A stretch of DNA of 64,000 nt from Variovorax boronicumulans (GCF_029892485.1 NZ_JARXVG010000014.1:1-64000); one strand, 5' to 3'. Shown: positions 53,542 through 62,842, numbered from the stretch's first letter. The notes: generated from the sequence alone by a model not told the origin. Numbers and translations: made by a program.

Positions 53542-55143
53542 ATGACCGGGAGCCTGCTGTCGCGCTGTGGGCATTGGGTCTTCGCCATCGTGGCCGCATC
53601 GCTGTTCGCAGGTTGTGCCACCTTGCCCGACGAGGCGCCGCGCCCGCCCACCAGGGCCATCGCCGTCTCGGCGGACACCGCGCTCGGCAAGATCGCGCTG
53701 GCCTCGCAGCCCGACCCCGACCTCAGCGGCTTTCGCCTGATGCCCGGCGGCGACTTCGCCTTCGACACCCGCATCCAGCTCGCGCGACGCGCCCAGCGCA
53801 CGCTCGACGTGCAGTACTACCAGATCGAGAACGACGAGACCGGCCGCTACCTCTTGCGCACCCTGCGCGATGCGGCCCGGCGCGGGGTGCGCGTGCGCCT
53901 CCTGATGGACGACCTGTACACGTCCGGCGAAGACGAGCTGCTGCTCGGCCTGGCCGCCACGCCGAATGTGGAGCTGCGCCTGTTCAACCCGTTCCCGGCC
54001 GGGCGCGGCAGCCTCTTGAAGCGCTTCACCGCCTCGCTCTTCGACTTCAGCCGCGTCAACCGCCGCATGCACAACAAGCTCTTCATCGCCGACGGGGCGA
54101 TGGCGGTGGCGGGCGGACGCAACATCGGCAACCAGTACTTCACGCGCACCTCGGGCGAGAACTTCATCGACCTCGACACCTTCGTGACCGGCGCGCTGAT
54201 CCCGCGCCTGGGCGTGCTGTTCGACCAGTACTGGAACAGCGTCTACGTGCGGCCGGTCCAGTCGGTCATCGCGAGCGAGCTCTCGCGCGAGGAACTGCAG
54301 AAGCGCTTCGACACGGCCACCGGCCCCGAGACCACGCCGCCGCCCCCGAAGCCCGCGCCCAACGACCTGCTCGGCTACAGCCCGATGGCCGACGACCTGA
54401 ACGCCGGCAAGCTCGGCCTGATCTGGACCCTGGCGGAGGCCTATGCCGATTCGCCCGAACGCGTGATCGGCAAGACCGCGTCGTACGGCGGCGTGCCGCT
54501 GCTCGATGTCGACAGCGTGCGCTACAACGTGGTCGAGCAGATGCGCCGCGCGCGCAGCGAGGTGACCATCGTCTCGCCCTACCTGATCCCGGGCGCCGCG
54601 GGGCTGGAGGTGATGAAGGAGATCCGCCAGCGCAACGTGAAGATCAGCGTGGTCACCAACTCGCTGGCCGCCACCGACGAGCCGCTGGTGCACACCGCCT
54701 ACCGCCGCTACCGGCCCGAGATGCTCAAGCTCGGCGCCGACCTCTACGAGCTGAGCACCAACCGAACCCGGCGCAGCGTGCGGCTCGGCCTGTTCGGCAC
54801 CTCGGTGGGCCGGCTGCATGCCAAGTCGGCGGTGATCGACCAGCGCATCCTCTTCGTGGGTTCGATGAATTTCGATCCGCGCTCGGAGACCCACAACACC
54901 GAGATCGGCCTCTTCATCCGCAGCGCCGAGATGGCGCAGCAGGCGCTCAAGCTCATCGATGTGCTGAAACAGCAGGGCGCCTACCGGTTGCGCTTCGTCG
55001 AAGGAAGTGGCGAGTCGCACATCGAGTGGGTCAGCGAGGACGCGGGCAAGACGACGGTGCTCAACGAGGAGCCCGACTCCGGCTTCTGGGACCGCACGAT
55101 GCTCGAACTGCTGGCGCCGTTGACGCCCGAGAGCCTGCTGTAG
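53542..55143 (+). CDS. Phospholipase D-family lipoprotein, cardiolipin synthase-like
   Basis: A 533-residue membrane-anchored protein. The signal ends in the lipobox FAGC. Two PLD active-site motifs are present: MHNKLFIADGAMAVAGGRN (about 176) and LHAKSAVIDQRILFVGSMN (about 429), each of the HxKx4D type. This arrangement matches ClsC/PLD-type phospholipid enzymes acting in or near the membrane. It starts 10 bp after rpoN. No partner gene was recognised. The exact substrate (cardiolipin, phosphatidylethanolamine) is inferred only. Confidence 0.9.
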   Translation: MTGSLLSRCGHWVFAIVAASLFAGCATLPDEAPRPPTRAIAVSADTALGKIALASQPDPDLSGFRLMPGGDFAFDTRIQLARRAQRTLDVQYYQIENDETGRYLLRTLRDAARRGVRVRLLMDDLYTSGEDELLLGLAATPNVELRLFNPFPAGRGSLLKRFTASLFDFSRVNRRMHNKLFIADGAMAVAGGRNIGNQYFTRTSGENFIDLDTFVTGALIPRLGVLFDQYWNSVYVRPVQSVIASELSREELQKRFDTATGPETTPPPPKPAPNDLLGYSPMADDLNAGKLGLIWTLAEAYADSPERVIGKTASYGGVPLLDVDSVRYNVVEQMRRARSEVTIVSPYLIPGAAGLEVMKEIRQRNVKISVVTNSLAATDEPLVHTAYRRYRPEMLKLGADLYELSTNRTRRSVRLGLFGTSVGRLHAKSAVIDQRILFVGSMNFDPRSETHNTEIGLFIRSAEMAQQALKLIDVLKQQGAYRLRFVEGSGESHIEWVSEDAGKTTVLNEEPDSGFWDRTMLELLAPLTPESLL

Positions 55144-55153
55144 TTTCGATCGC

Positions 55154-55798
55154 TCAGTTGCCGCGCACGGCCGACCACAGCAGGCGCAGGCCCAGCAACC
55201 CCATCACGCCGCCGGCCGCGCGATCGATCCAGGCCTTGTAGCGCAGGTACGCCGAACGCGGGGCTGCCGATGACAGCGCGAGCGCGACGACGGTGTACCA
55301 CCCCGTCTCGATGCAGAAGATGACCACCGGCACCGCGAGCGCCAGCACCAGCGGCACCTCGCGCGGCAGGAAGGCCGCGAAGATGCTCGCGTACACCACC
55401 GCCGTCTTCGGATTGCTGACCTGCGTGGCGAGCCCAAGCAGGAAGGTGCGCCCGCCGCGGCCCTGCGGCCGGGGCGATGCGTCCGTGTCCTGCGCCATCG
55501 CGAGCGGCTGCCGCGCGCCGCGCCAGATGCGAAAGCCCAGGTAGATCAGGTACGCGCCGCCGAAGCCCTTGATCGCGAGGTAGAGCCCCGGCACCGCGAG
55601 AAACGCCGCCTGCAGCCCGGCCAGCGCCGCAATGGCAAAGACGATGCCGCCGGCACCCATGCCCAGCGCGGCTGCGAGCCCGTCGCTGCGCGAAGCCACG
55701 GCCGTGCGCGCAACCATGACGAAGCTCGGGCCCGGGCTCATCGCGCCCAGGGCCATGGCACCGCCGATGCCGAGCAGGGAGAGTGTGGTGTCCATCAT
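55154..55798 (-). CDS. LysE-family amino-acid exporter
   Basis: A 214-residue inner-membrane protein with six membrane segments. GAMSPGPSFVMVAR near the N-terminus is the LysE/RhtB signature, and ATQVSNPKTAVVYASIFAAF the second. It probably exports an amino acid or derivative such as threonine or homoserine lactone; the substrate is not determinable. It is the last of a minus-strand run of four: cytochrome b561, YceI, YceI, LysE, with a 19-bp gap before it. Confidence 0.9.
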   Translation of the reverse strand: MMDTTLSLLGIGGAMALGAMSPGPSFVMVARTAVASRSDGLAAALGMGAGGIVFAIAALAGLQAAFLAVPGLYLAIKGFGGAYLIYLGFRIWRGARQPLAMAQDTDASPRPQGRGGRTFLLGLATQVSNPKTAVVYASIFAAFLPREVPLVLALAVPVVIFCIETGWYTVVALALSSAAPRSAYLRYKAWIDRAAGGVMGLLGLRLLWSAVRGN

Positions 55799-55817
55799 CG
55801 CAAGGCTGCGCGGGCCG

Positions 55818-56447
55818 TCATTGCTGCACGTTCACCGCTTCCACCTGCACCAGCAACTTCACCTTGTTCTCGAACCCGAAGTTCAAGCCCCAGGTGATGC
55901 CCCAGTCGCTGCGCTGCACGGTGGTCTCGAAGTCGCCGCCGCACACCTGGCGATTGATCAGCGGGTTCAGGTAGCAGTTGAAGCGAACGGCCTTGAGCGT
56001 CACCGGCTTGGTCTGGCCCATGAGCGTGAGCGTGCCCGGCACGTCGACCACCTTGTCGCCGCTGAAGTCGATGCGGTCGGCCACGAAGCGGCCGGTGGGG
56101 AATTCGGCGACGTTGAAGAAATCCTTGCTCTGCACGTGGCGGTTGAGCAAGTCCACGCCGGTGTTGATGGTGCCGATGTCCATCGTGATGTCGACCTTGC
56201 CGCTCGCGCCCGTACCGTCGATCTGCACCGAGCCGTCCTTGGTGCTGAAGCGGCCGCGGTTGGTGGTGGTGCCGTAGTGGCCCATCTCGTACATCACGAA
56301 GGTGTGCGTGGGGTCGATCACGTAGTTGCCGTTCTTCACGGGGCCGCCTGCGGGCTTGGCGGCCACGGCGGGGGCCGTGTATTCCTGGGCCGTGGCGCAG
56401 GAGAGGGCGGCTGTGCACAGCGCAGTGGCGAGGAGGAGCTTCTTCAT
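55818..56447 (-). CDS. YceI-family periplasmic protein, first copy
   Basis: A 209-residue secreted protein. After the signal peptide (MKKLLLATALCTAALSC...) comes the YceI lipocalin-like barrel, with NYVIDPTHTFVMYEMGHYG, GRFSTKDGSVQIDGTGASGKVD and DFFNVAEFPTGRFVAD. YceI folds bind polyisoprenoids such as ubiquinone precursors. A Cys pair (FNCYLNPLINRQVCGG) in the later part is absent from the second copy and may form a disulfide. Its ATG at 56447 is 52 bp after the second copy's stop, so they are probably co-transcribed. Confidence 0.92.
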   Translation of the reverse strand: MKKLLLATALCTAALSCATAQEYTAPAVAAKPAGGPVKNGNYVIDPTHTFVMYEMGHYGTTTNRGRFSTKDGSVQIDGTGASGKVDITMDIGTINTGVDLLNRHVQSKDFFNVAEFPTGRFVADRIDFSGDKVVDVPGTLTLMGQTKPVTLKAVRFNCYLNPLINRQVCGGDFETTVQRSDWGITWGLNFGFENKVKLLVQVEAVNVQQ

Positions 56448-56499
56448 GGCAGCAGGAATGAGGGACATGGGATGTGCGATCGGAAAAAAGAGAGCGGAC

Positions 56500-57069
56500 T
56501 CAGAGCGGCCCGAGGCCCGCGAGCGTGAGCTTGAAGCGCACCTGCACGTCGTTGCCGACCACCGAGGTGTCGGTCCACTCGCCGTCGCCGACCTTGTAGT
56601 CGAGCCGCTGGACCGTGAAGCTGCCGGTGGCCACCGCGTAGTTGCCGCCGGCCGGTGCGATCGTGAAGGGCACCGTCACATGCTTGGACGTGCCCTTGAT
56701 GGTGAGCTTGCCCGCCATTTCGAACTTGCCGTCGCCCAGCGCCTTGATGGCGCTCGACTGGAAGCTGGCCTGCGGAAATTTCTCGGCATCGAACCACGGC
56801 GCCTTGGGCAGCTCGGCATCGCTCATCGCCACGCCGAAGCCGGCGCCGGCAATGGCTATCTGCAGGGCGACGCTGCCGCCCTCGGGCTTCTTCGGGTCGA
56901 AGGCGATCTGCGCGTCGAACTTCTTGAAGCTGCCTTCCATCGGCACGCCCATCTGCTTGGTGACAAAGGCGATCTGGCTCTTGTCGGCGACGAGCTTCGT
57001 GCCCGGTTCGGCCGCGGCGGGCATGGCTGCGGCGAAGGCCAGCAGCAGCGGGAGAAAGAGGCGTTTCAT
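56500..57069 (-). CDS. YceI-family periplasmic protein, second copy
   Basis: A 189-residue secreted protein. The signal peptide ends at about residue 21 (AMPAAAEP); the barrel has TKLVADKSQIAFVTKQMGVPM, GSFKKFDAQIAFDPK and GKLTIKGTSKHVTVPFTI. It lacks the Cys pair of its neighbour. It lies 13 bp after the cytochrome b561 gene, in the order typical for a b561-YceI unit, which may handle isoprenoid quinones. Confidence 0.93.
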   Translation of the reverse strand: MKRLFLPLLLAFAAAMPAAAEPGTKLVADKSQIAFVTKQMGVPMEGSFKKFDAQIAFDPKKPEGGSVALQIAIAGAGFGVAMSDAELPKAPWFDAEKFPQASFQSSAIKALGDGKFEMAGKLTIKGTSKHVTVPFTIAPAGGNYAVATGSFTVQRLDYKVGDGEWTDTSVVGNDVQVRFKLTLAGLGPL

Positions 57070-57082
57070 CCGGCAGGTTCCT

Positions 57083-57676
57083 TCAGTTGCGTGGTCCCGG
57101 CCACATGCGTTTCAAGAGGCCGTCGCGGTCGATCCAGTGGTGCTTGAGCGCCGCCGCCATGTGCAGCAGCGCCACGGCGGCCAGCGTGAAGGCGCTTGCC
57201 TTGTGCAGCGGTTTGAGTATGGCCTCGGCGAGGTCCTTGTCGAGCGGCACGAAGTCGGGCAGCGGCAGCACGCCGAACCACACGACCGGTATGCCCAGTG
57301 CCGAGGTGTAGGCCCAGCCGAAGAGCGGCACAGCGAAGAACAGCAGGTACATCAGCGCATGGCTGGCCCTGTAGCCCGCCAGCTGCCAGCGCGGCATGGC
57401 GCCCAGCACCTGCGCCGGCACGGCGGGCGGGCGGTGCGAGAGCCGCCACAGGAGCCGCAGCGCCGACAGCACCAGGATGGTGACGCCGGCCCACTTGTGC
57501 CAGTTGTAGAGCTTGATGCGCTGCGGCGAGAAGGGCAGGCCGGTCATGTAGAGCCCGACGCCGAGCGAGCCGACGATCATGGCCGCGAGCAGCCAGTGCA
57601 GCACGATGGCCACGAGGCCATAGCGTTGGCCGCGCTGCTCGGCGGCGGGGGGATGAAGAGGGGTGTCGGCGGACAT
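57083..57676 (-). CDS. Cytochrome b561 (b-type membrane cytochrome)
   Basis: A 197-residue four-helix membrane protein. His residues positioned for two hemes are in VLHWLLAAMIVGSLGVGLYM, NWHKWAGVTILVLSALRLLW, YRASHALMYLLFFAVPLFGW and LHKASAFTLAAVALLHMAAALKHH. It moves electrons between quinones and periplasmic acceptors; the partner is unknown. It is the first gene of the b561-YceI-YceI-LysE run. Confidence 0.93.
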   Translation of the reverse strand: MSADTPLHPPAAEQRGQRYGLVAIVLHWLLAAMIVGSLGVGLYMTGLPFSPQRIKLYNWHKWAGVTILVLSALRLLWRLSHRPPAVPAQVLGAMPRWQLAGYRASHALMYLLFFAVPLFGWAYTSALGIPVVWFGVLPLPDFVPLDKDLAEAILKPLHKASAFTLAAVALLHMAAALKHHWIDRDGLLKRMWPGPRN

Positions 57677-57770
57677 CGGGGGCAGCGCGGGCGGGCTGTG
57701 CGCGGAGCATATCGGAAGGCGTGGCTTCCGGGTCTTGCATGGCCTGTGCCAGCCCGGCCGGCCGGCCAGG

Positions 57771-59558
57771 TCAGGTCCGCCGCGGGACCCGCAGCAGCAC
57801 GCCGCGCAGTTCGTCCGGCTGCACGGGCTTGCGCAGCGCGTGCCAGCCGCGCTCGGTGGCCAGGCGCTGGGTGGCCTCGTTGATGTCGGCCGAAATCAGC
57901 GCGATGGTGAGCGCCGGGTTCTGATCGTGCAACCGCTCCGCCAGCGCGATGCCGTCGAGCGCGCCCGGCAGGCGGATGTCGCACAGCGCCACGTCGAGCG
58001 CCTGCAGGTCGGCCAGCGCCAGGGCCTCGGCGGCGCTGGCATAGACGCGCGGCTTCGCTTTCCACTGCCGCAGCAGTGCGAACAGGCTGTCGGCCACCAC
58101 CGCGTTGTCTTCCACCACCAGCACGGCGAGCCCGGGGTGCAGCGTGGGCGCGGCACCGGGGGCGGCCAGCGGGGCAGGGGCGGCCTGCATCGCCGCCGCG
58201 CCGTAGCCCAGGGCCGCAGGGAGTTCGAAGCCGAACACCGAGCCCCGCCCCGGCGCCGAGCGCAGCGAGACCTCGATGCCCAGCTGTGCCGCCAGCCGTC
58301 GCACGATCGCCAGGCCCAGCCCGTGGCCGTGCTGCAGGTTGCGCTCGGCGTTGCCGATCTGCTCGAAGTCGTTGAACACGCGTGCCTGCGAATCCGCTGC
58401 GATGCCGATGCCGCTGTCGCGCACCTCGACGCGCCACGCCCGCTCGGTGCCCCGATGCCGCGTCCGCACCGCCAGCAGCACGCGGCCGCGCGGCGTGAAC
58501 TTGACGGCGTTGTCGACCAGGTTGGCCAGCACGCGCCGAAGCGAGACCGCATCGGTCCACGCGACGGCGCCGGCCGGGCAGCGCACCGTCACGCGGCCGT
58601 TGCCGGCCTGGCGTGCGAGATCCTGCAGCAGCGGCGCCAGCGCGACCGCCACCGGCCGCAGCGGATCGACCGCGGCTTCGATGCGCCCGATCTCGAGCAA
58701 CTGGTTGGTGAGCCCTTCGAGCGCCTGCTGCGCCCGCGCGAGCGAAACCACGGTGTGCTGGACCGCAGCGGTGTCCGCGCCGGTGTCCAGTTGCTGGCAC
58801 AGCACCTCCGCCTGCAGGCCGATGGCCATCACCGGCTGGCGCAGGTCGTGGTTGGCGGCCGAGAAGAAGCGCAGCCGCTCGGCCTGCGCCTGCTCGGAGG
58901 CGCGCAGGCCCGCGAGCGCCTGTTCGCGCAGCGTGCGCTCGTTCAGGCGCAGGCCGATGTTCTCCTCGAGCTGCCGCGAGCGCTCGGCCACCAGCTTCCA
59001 CATCATGGCCGTGAGGCCGATGCCGATCACCGAGACGGCCATCATGGTCGGCGCGCCGAGCGAGAGGCCGGTCACGATCACCGGCGCGAGCAGCACCGTG
59101 ATCGCCAACTGCGTGGCCGGCGTGTAGAACGACACCGAGAACGCCGACGACAGCGTCATGCCCATCAGCATCAGGCCAAGCAGCAGTTGCTGGTCGGGCC
59201 GCTCCGGGTTGAAGAGCAGCACGCCGGCCAGGCCGTGCGCCAGTTCCCAGACGGCGGTGCGCAGCGTGTGCACGCGCTGCGCGTGGCGCAGGCTCTCGGG
59301 CGAGAAGGGATCGGGCAGGCGCTGGGGGAAGAAGCCGCGCATCACCGTCACCCCGGTGATGAGCGCGATCCACACCAGCGCGCGCGTGAGCGAGTACTGC
59401 CAGGCGAAGAGCGCCGCCACGCCGCAGTTCAGCAGGTATTGCACCAGCAGCACGGGGCCGATGGGACGGATCGAGAGCCGCAGCACCTCGCACTGAATCG
59501 CGAAGCGGTCGCTGTTGGCGGTGGCCGAAGCGACAGATGGTGCGGGGGTGGGAGTCAT
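57771..59558 (-). CDS. Hybrid sensor histidine kinase/response regulator
   Basis: A 595-residue membrane sensor. The N-terminal third has about six membrane segments and no clear periplasmic domain. Then a HisKA domain with the phospho-His in FFSAANHDLRQPVMA (about 236), an ATPase domain (N-box NLVDNAVKF; DSGIGIAAD; GHGLGLAIVRRL) and a C-terminal receiver (VLVVEDNAVVAD; phospho-Asp in CDIRLPG at about 524). No response regulator gene is adjacent, so it acts on a distant partner or its own receiver. It is divergent from the methyltransferase gene; ATG at 59558 was preferred over a TTG at 59564. Confidence 0.93.
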   Translation of the reverse strand: MTPTPAPSVASATANSDRFAIQCEVLRLSIRPIGPVLLVQYLLNCGVAALFAWQYSLTRALVWIALITGVTVMRGFFPQRLPDPFSPESLRHAQRVHTLRTAVWELAHGLAGVLLFNPERPDQQLLLGLMLMGMTLSSAFSVSFYTPATQLAITVLLAPVIVTGLSLGAPTMMAVSVIGIGLTAMMWKLVAERSRQLEENIGLRLNERTLREQALAGLRASEQAQAERLRFFSAANHDLRQPVMAIGLQAEVLCQQLDTGADTAAVQHTVVSLARAQQALEGLTNQLLEIGRIEAAVDPLRPVAVALAPLLQDLARQAGNGRVTVRCPAGAVAWTDAVSLRRVLANLVDNAVKFTPRGRVLLAVRTRHRGTERAWRVEVRDSGIGIAADSQARVFNDFEQIGNAERNLQHGHGLGLAIVRRLAAQLGIEVSLRSAPGRGSVFGFELPAALGYGAAAMQAAPAPLAAPGAAPTLHPGLAVLVVEDNAVVADSLFALLRQWKAKPRVYASAAEALALADLQALDVALCDIRLPGALDGIALAERLHDQNPALTIALISADINEATQRLATERGWHALRKPVQPDELRGVLLRVPRRT

Positions 59559-59641
59559 CGGCAAATCGACTATATAGAGAAGGACTGTGACGCGGCGACA
59601 ATGGAGTCCCCCTAGTCGGGCTTCCCGATGGCCAATTTCCC

Positions 59642-60871
59642 GTGAACGATCTCTCCTTTTTCCTGCCTTGCGCCGCCGGCGTCGAGGAATTTCTCGCTCA
59701 AGAGGTGCACGCCCTCACGGGCCGCGTCGGGCAAGACCTGCTCACGCTGCGCGGCGGCGTGCGGGTGCGCGCCGACTGGCGCGACGCCCTCAAGCTCAAC
59801 CTGCACAGCCGGCTCGCGCAGCGGGTGCTGGTCGAGCTGGCCCATGCGCCCTACCGCAACGAGAACGACCTGTACGCCATCGCAAGCGGCGTGGCCTGGG
59901 AGATCTGGTTCACGCCCAAGCAGACCTTCAAGATCGAGACCACCGCCCAGCACAGCCCGCTGCAGAGCCTGAACTTCGCCACCCTGCGCATCAAGGACGC
60001 GATTGCCGACCGCTTCCGCGCCAAGGCCAACGGCGTGCGCCCCAGCATCGAGACCCAGTGGCCCGACACCCGCGTGTTCGCCCACCTGACCACCGAACAC
60101 TGCACGCTCTACATCGACACCTCGGGCGAGCCGCTCTTCAAGCGCGGCTGGCGCCAGGACAAGGGCGATGCCCCGCTGAAGGAAACCCTGGCCGCCGCCA
60201 TGCTGGCCGCCAGCGGCTGGTGGAACCCCGAGACCGGCGCGGTGGCCGAGGAGCCGCTGTACGACCCCTGCTGCGGCAGCGGCACCATCGCCATCGAGGC
60301 GGCGCAGATCGCGCGCGGCATCGCGGCCGGATCGCTGCGGCGCTTCGGCTTCGAGAAGCTGCTGCCGTTCCAGGCGCACGTGTGGGACGCGATCAAGAAA
60401 GAAGCCGCGTCGGCCGTGAAGCCGGGCAGCGTCGCGATCTTCGGCTCCGACGTGTCGCACCGCATGGTCGACTTTGCCGAGCGCAACGCGGAGCGCGCCG
60501 GCGTCGCCGATGCCATCGAGTTCCGCGGCGGCGATGCGCTGCAGCGCATGCCACCGGCCGAGGGCGGGGTGATCATGCTCAACCCGCCCTATGGCGAACG
60601 GATCGAAGTCGGCGGCGTGGCCGGCACGGGGCGCTCCGGCGCCCGCGAATCGGCGCAGACCGAAGAGGGCGACGGCGGCGAGTTCTTCCCTCAATTGGCC
60701 ACCCATTGGAAGAAGAACTATGCCGGGTGGACGGCCTGGGTTCTGACGCCTGACCTGAAGCTGCCCAAGCAGATGCGCCTGAAGGAATCGCGCCGCGTGC
60801 CGATGTGGAACGGGCCGATCGAGTGCCGGCTGTTCCGCTTCGACATGGTCGCAGGCTCCGCGCGCAAATAG
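59642..60871 (+). CDS. THUMP-domain rRNA N2-guanosine methyltransferase, RlmL-like
   Basis: A 409-residue protein. The N-terminal region is THUMP-like (RNA binding), and the C-terminal part is a SAM methyltransferase with LYDPCCGSGTIAIEAA, IFGSDVSHRMVDFAERNAERAG and MLNPPYGERIEVGG. This matches the 23S rRNA m2G methyltransferase part of RlmL (site G2445), which in E. coli is fused to a second domain missing here. The start is GTG at 59642. It is divergent from the sensor kinase. Confidence 0.9.
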   Translation: MNDLSFFLPCAAGVEEFLAQEVHALTGRVGQDLLTLRGGVRVRADWRDALKLNLHSRLAQRVLVELAHAPYRNENDLYAIASGVAWEIWFTPKQTFKIETTAQHSPLQSLNFATLRIKDAIADRFRAKANGVRPSIETQWPDTRVFAHLTTEHCTLYIDTSGEPLFKRGWRQDKGDAPLKETLAAAMLAASGWWNPETGAVAEEPLYDPCCGSGTIAIEAAQIARGIAAGSLRRFGFEKLLPFQAHVWDAIKKEAASAVKPGSVAIFGSDVSHRMVDFAERNAERAGVADAIEFRGGDALQRMPPAEGGVIMLNPPYGERIEVGGVAGTGRSGARESAQTEEGDGGEFFPQLATHWKKNYAGWTAWVLTPDLKLPKQMRLKESRRVPMWNGPIECRLFRFDMVAGSARK

Positions 60872-60951
60872 TTTCGGGCGACATGCGCTGAACGACAGCG
60901 CCGGCCTTGCGCCGCGCATGGTGCAACATCGGCGCTCTTTCTCTCGCCGCC

Positions 60952-61383
60952 ATGCTCCTTCCAGAATCCGGCTTCGTCGTCATCGACACCAACATCGCCC
61001 TCGACCTGTTCGTGTTCGACCACCCCGACTGCGCGCCGCTGGCGACCGCGCTCGCGGCCGGCGAGCTGCGCTGGATCGCCACCGCGCCCATGCGCACCGA
61101 GCTCGCGCGGGTGCTGGGCTATCCGCTGATCGTGCGGCGGCTGGCCCAGCGGCAGATGCAGGCGGCCAGCGTGCTCGAAGCCTTCGACGCGCGCGTGCAG
61201 CTGCTGGCCGACAAACCGCCGCGTGCGCCGTGCGTGTGCAAGGACCCCGATGACCAGGTCTTCATCGATCTCGCGGTGGCCCGGCGCGCGCTGCTCATCA
61301 GCAAGGACCAGGCGGTGCTGACCATGCGCAAGCGTCTGGCTGTGCACGGCGTCACGGTCCAGCCGGTGCTGGCTGCGGCATAG
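60952..61383 (+). CDS. PIN-domain ribonuclease-like protein (VapC-like)
   Basis: A 143-residue PIN protein of the COG1569/TIGR00305 group (from memory), with acidic active-site elements in VVIDTNIALDLFVF, MRTELARVLGYPLI, CKDPDDQVFIDLAVAR and the C-terminal LLISKDQAVLTMRKRL. It probably cuts RNA. There is no antitoxin-like gene next to it, so calling it a toxin is not supported. The ATG at 60952 fits the domain. A long non-coding stretch follows. Confidence 0.85.
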   Translation: MLLPESGFVVIDTNIALDLFVFDHPDCAPLATALAAGELRWIATAPMRTELARVLGYPLIVRRLAQRQMQAASVLEAFDARVQLLADKPPRAPCVCKDPDDQVFIDLAVARRALLISKDQAVLTMRKRLAVHGVTVQPVLAAA

Positions 61384-61770
61384 GCTGGCACCCAAGCGCG
61401 AAAAACACCGACTTCGCGAAAGCATCGCGCCGTCTTCTAGACAGCCAGCGCTTGCGCGTCTACTTGGTTGAAGCTTTCCACAGGAGGTGGGACCGAAAGC
61501 CGGCTGTATAGACAACGCTGGCAGTTGTCTGGTGCGCCCTGTCCGGCGTTTGCCGTGCGTGCATACCGATCTCCGCGGTTCGCATAGGGTCTGGCAATTG
61601 CATGGCCTAGCCAATATCTTCCGCGGCGCGAACCCGGTCCCTGCATGCGCCGCCGCGAGCCAGCGCTGCGCCCGATTCGTTCGCTCCCGAAGATTGCCGC
61701 TTCATCGCCGTGCCGCCCACGCGCTACAGGTTCGTGGGCGTGTCGTTTTCTGTCAGTCCAACGAAAAGCC
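61384..61770. other. 387-bp gap between PIN and AraC genes
   Basis: No convincing gene is seen. It holds a 7-bp palindrome at 61510-61530, an AGGAGGTG stretch at 61482-61489 that is not followed by a plausible start, and a weak sigma-54-like sequence at 61592-61607 (TGGCA, then TGGC 7 nt later). The AraC promoter is probably near its right end, but no clear -35/-10 pair was recognised. Confidence 0.4.
61510..61530. promoter_or_regulatory. Palindrome upstream of the AraC gene
   Basis: AGACAAC (61510-61516) and GTTGTCT (61524-61530) form a perfect 7-bp inverted repeat around GCTGGCA. It lies about 240 bp before the AraC start. It could be an operator for a dimeric regulator; AraC proteins more often bind direct repeats, so the binding protein is unknown. 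Confidence 0.4.
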
Positions 61771-62709
61771 ATGACGAGTTCCAGCCAACGATCGCCGCGT
61801 CAACTGCTCCCCGAACTCGAAGTCGAGCGTGCCCGCTCGCCCGAGCTCGGCTACGAGCCGTCGACGGAGGTGGGCCTGGTGCGCTGCCTGGCGCACGGTT
61901 TTCCCACGCCGCTCGCGCGCTGGCATTGCCACGAGGAGTACGAGCTGCACCTGATCGTGGCCACCTCGGGCCAAGCGTTCGTGGGAGACTGGATCGGCTC
62001 GTTCGAGCCCGGCCACCTCGTGCTGTGCGGCCCGAAGCTGCCGCACAACTGGATCTCGCTGGACGCCCCCGCGCAGGGCGTGGCGCAGCGCGACCTGGTG
62101 ATCCAGTTCCTGCGAGACCCCATCTTCGAAGCCGCCGAGCGCATTCCCGAACTGCAGGAGGCCGTGCGCATGCTCGAGCGTGCGCGCCTCGGCATCGAGT
62201 TCTTCGGCATGGCCGCTTCCGCGGAGGCGCATTGGCACCGTGTGAAAGATGCGCGAGGCCTCAAGCGCTTCAGCCTGTTCTGCGACTTCCTTGCCGACAT
62301 GGCGATGTGCACCGACTACCGCCTGCTCTCGGGCATGCAGACCGATGGAGACCACGGCATCGAGGCCATCAACGACGTGGTCACGCGCATTGCCAACGAC
62401 CCAGCGAAGGACCTGAGCGCGGCCGACATCGCGGCCGAGCTGGGCATGAGCGCGGGCCGCTTCAGCCGCCTCTTCCGGCGCGCCACGGGCCACAGTTTCC
62501 TGAGCTACGTGAACGAGGTCCGCGTGAACAAGGCGTGCCTCCTGCTGATGCAGAGCGAGCGCTACGTCACCTCGATCTGCTACGAGGTCGGCTTCAACAA
62601 CGTCTCGAACTTCAACCGGCGATTCCTCGAGATCAAGGGCGTCACGCCGACCGAATTTCGCAGGCAGAGCCAGCTTCGCTTCGAGGGTGCAGGCAGTTTG
62701 GAGAACTAA
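61771..62709 (+). CDS. AraC-family transcriptional regulator
   Basis: A 312-residue regulator. The N-terminal cupin-like sensing domain contains ARWHCHEEYELHLIV and PGHLVLCGPKLPHNW. The C-terminal DNA-binding domain has two HTHs: LSAADIAAELGMSAGRFSRLFRRATGHSF and VTSICYEVGFNNVSNFNRRFLEIKGVTPTEFRR. It precedes the pilin gene by 133 bp on the same strand but is probably an independent sugar- or small-molecule-responsive regulator. A link to the pilus locus is possible but not shown. Confidence 0.92.
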   Translation: MTSSSQRSPRQLLPELEVERARSPELGYEPSTEVGLVRCLAHGFPTPLARWHCHEEYELHLIVATSGQAFVGDWIGSFEPGHLVLCGPKLPHNWISLDAPAQGVAQRDLVIQFLRDPIFEAAERIPELQEAVRMLERARLGIEFFGMAASAEAHWHRVKDARGLKRFSLFCDFLADMAMCTDYRLLSGMQTDGDHGIEAINDVVTRIANDPAKDLSAADIAAELGMSAGRFSRLFRRATGHSFLSYVNEVRVNKACLLLMQSERYVTSICYEVGFNNVSNFNRRFLEIKGVTPTEFRRQSQLRFEGAGSLEN

Positions 62710-62842
62710 AGAATTCGATCGATTTTCGAATGCTTTGCAAATGTTAATTTGTATCGAGATTCGCAAAACGTGTATCGAACACCCGACGGGAGCGTCCCTA
62801 CGATCCGCTGATCCTTTCAGCCACCTTTCAGGAACTCCTCCC

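Noticed and set aside
60952-61383. Complete toxin-antitoxin module
   Set aside because: Only the PIN protein is present. No small antitoxin-like gene lies on either side.
61592-61607. Sigma-54 promoter before the AraC gene
   Set aside because: Only a partial match (TGGCA, then TGGC instead of TTGC); no nearby activator gene, and AraC genes rarely use sigma-54.
61487-61774. Open reading frame of 95 codons between PIN and AraC with AGGAGGTG at its start
   Set aside because: The GTG start lies inside the ribosome-like sequence itself, the product has no known motif, and composition is that of non-coding DNA.
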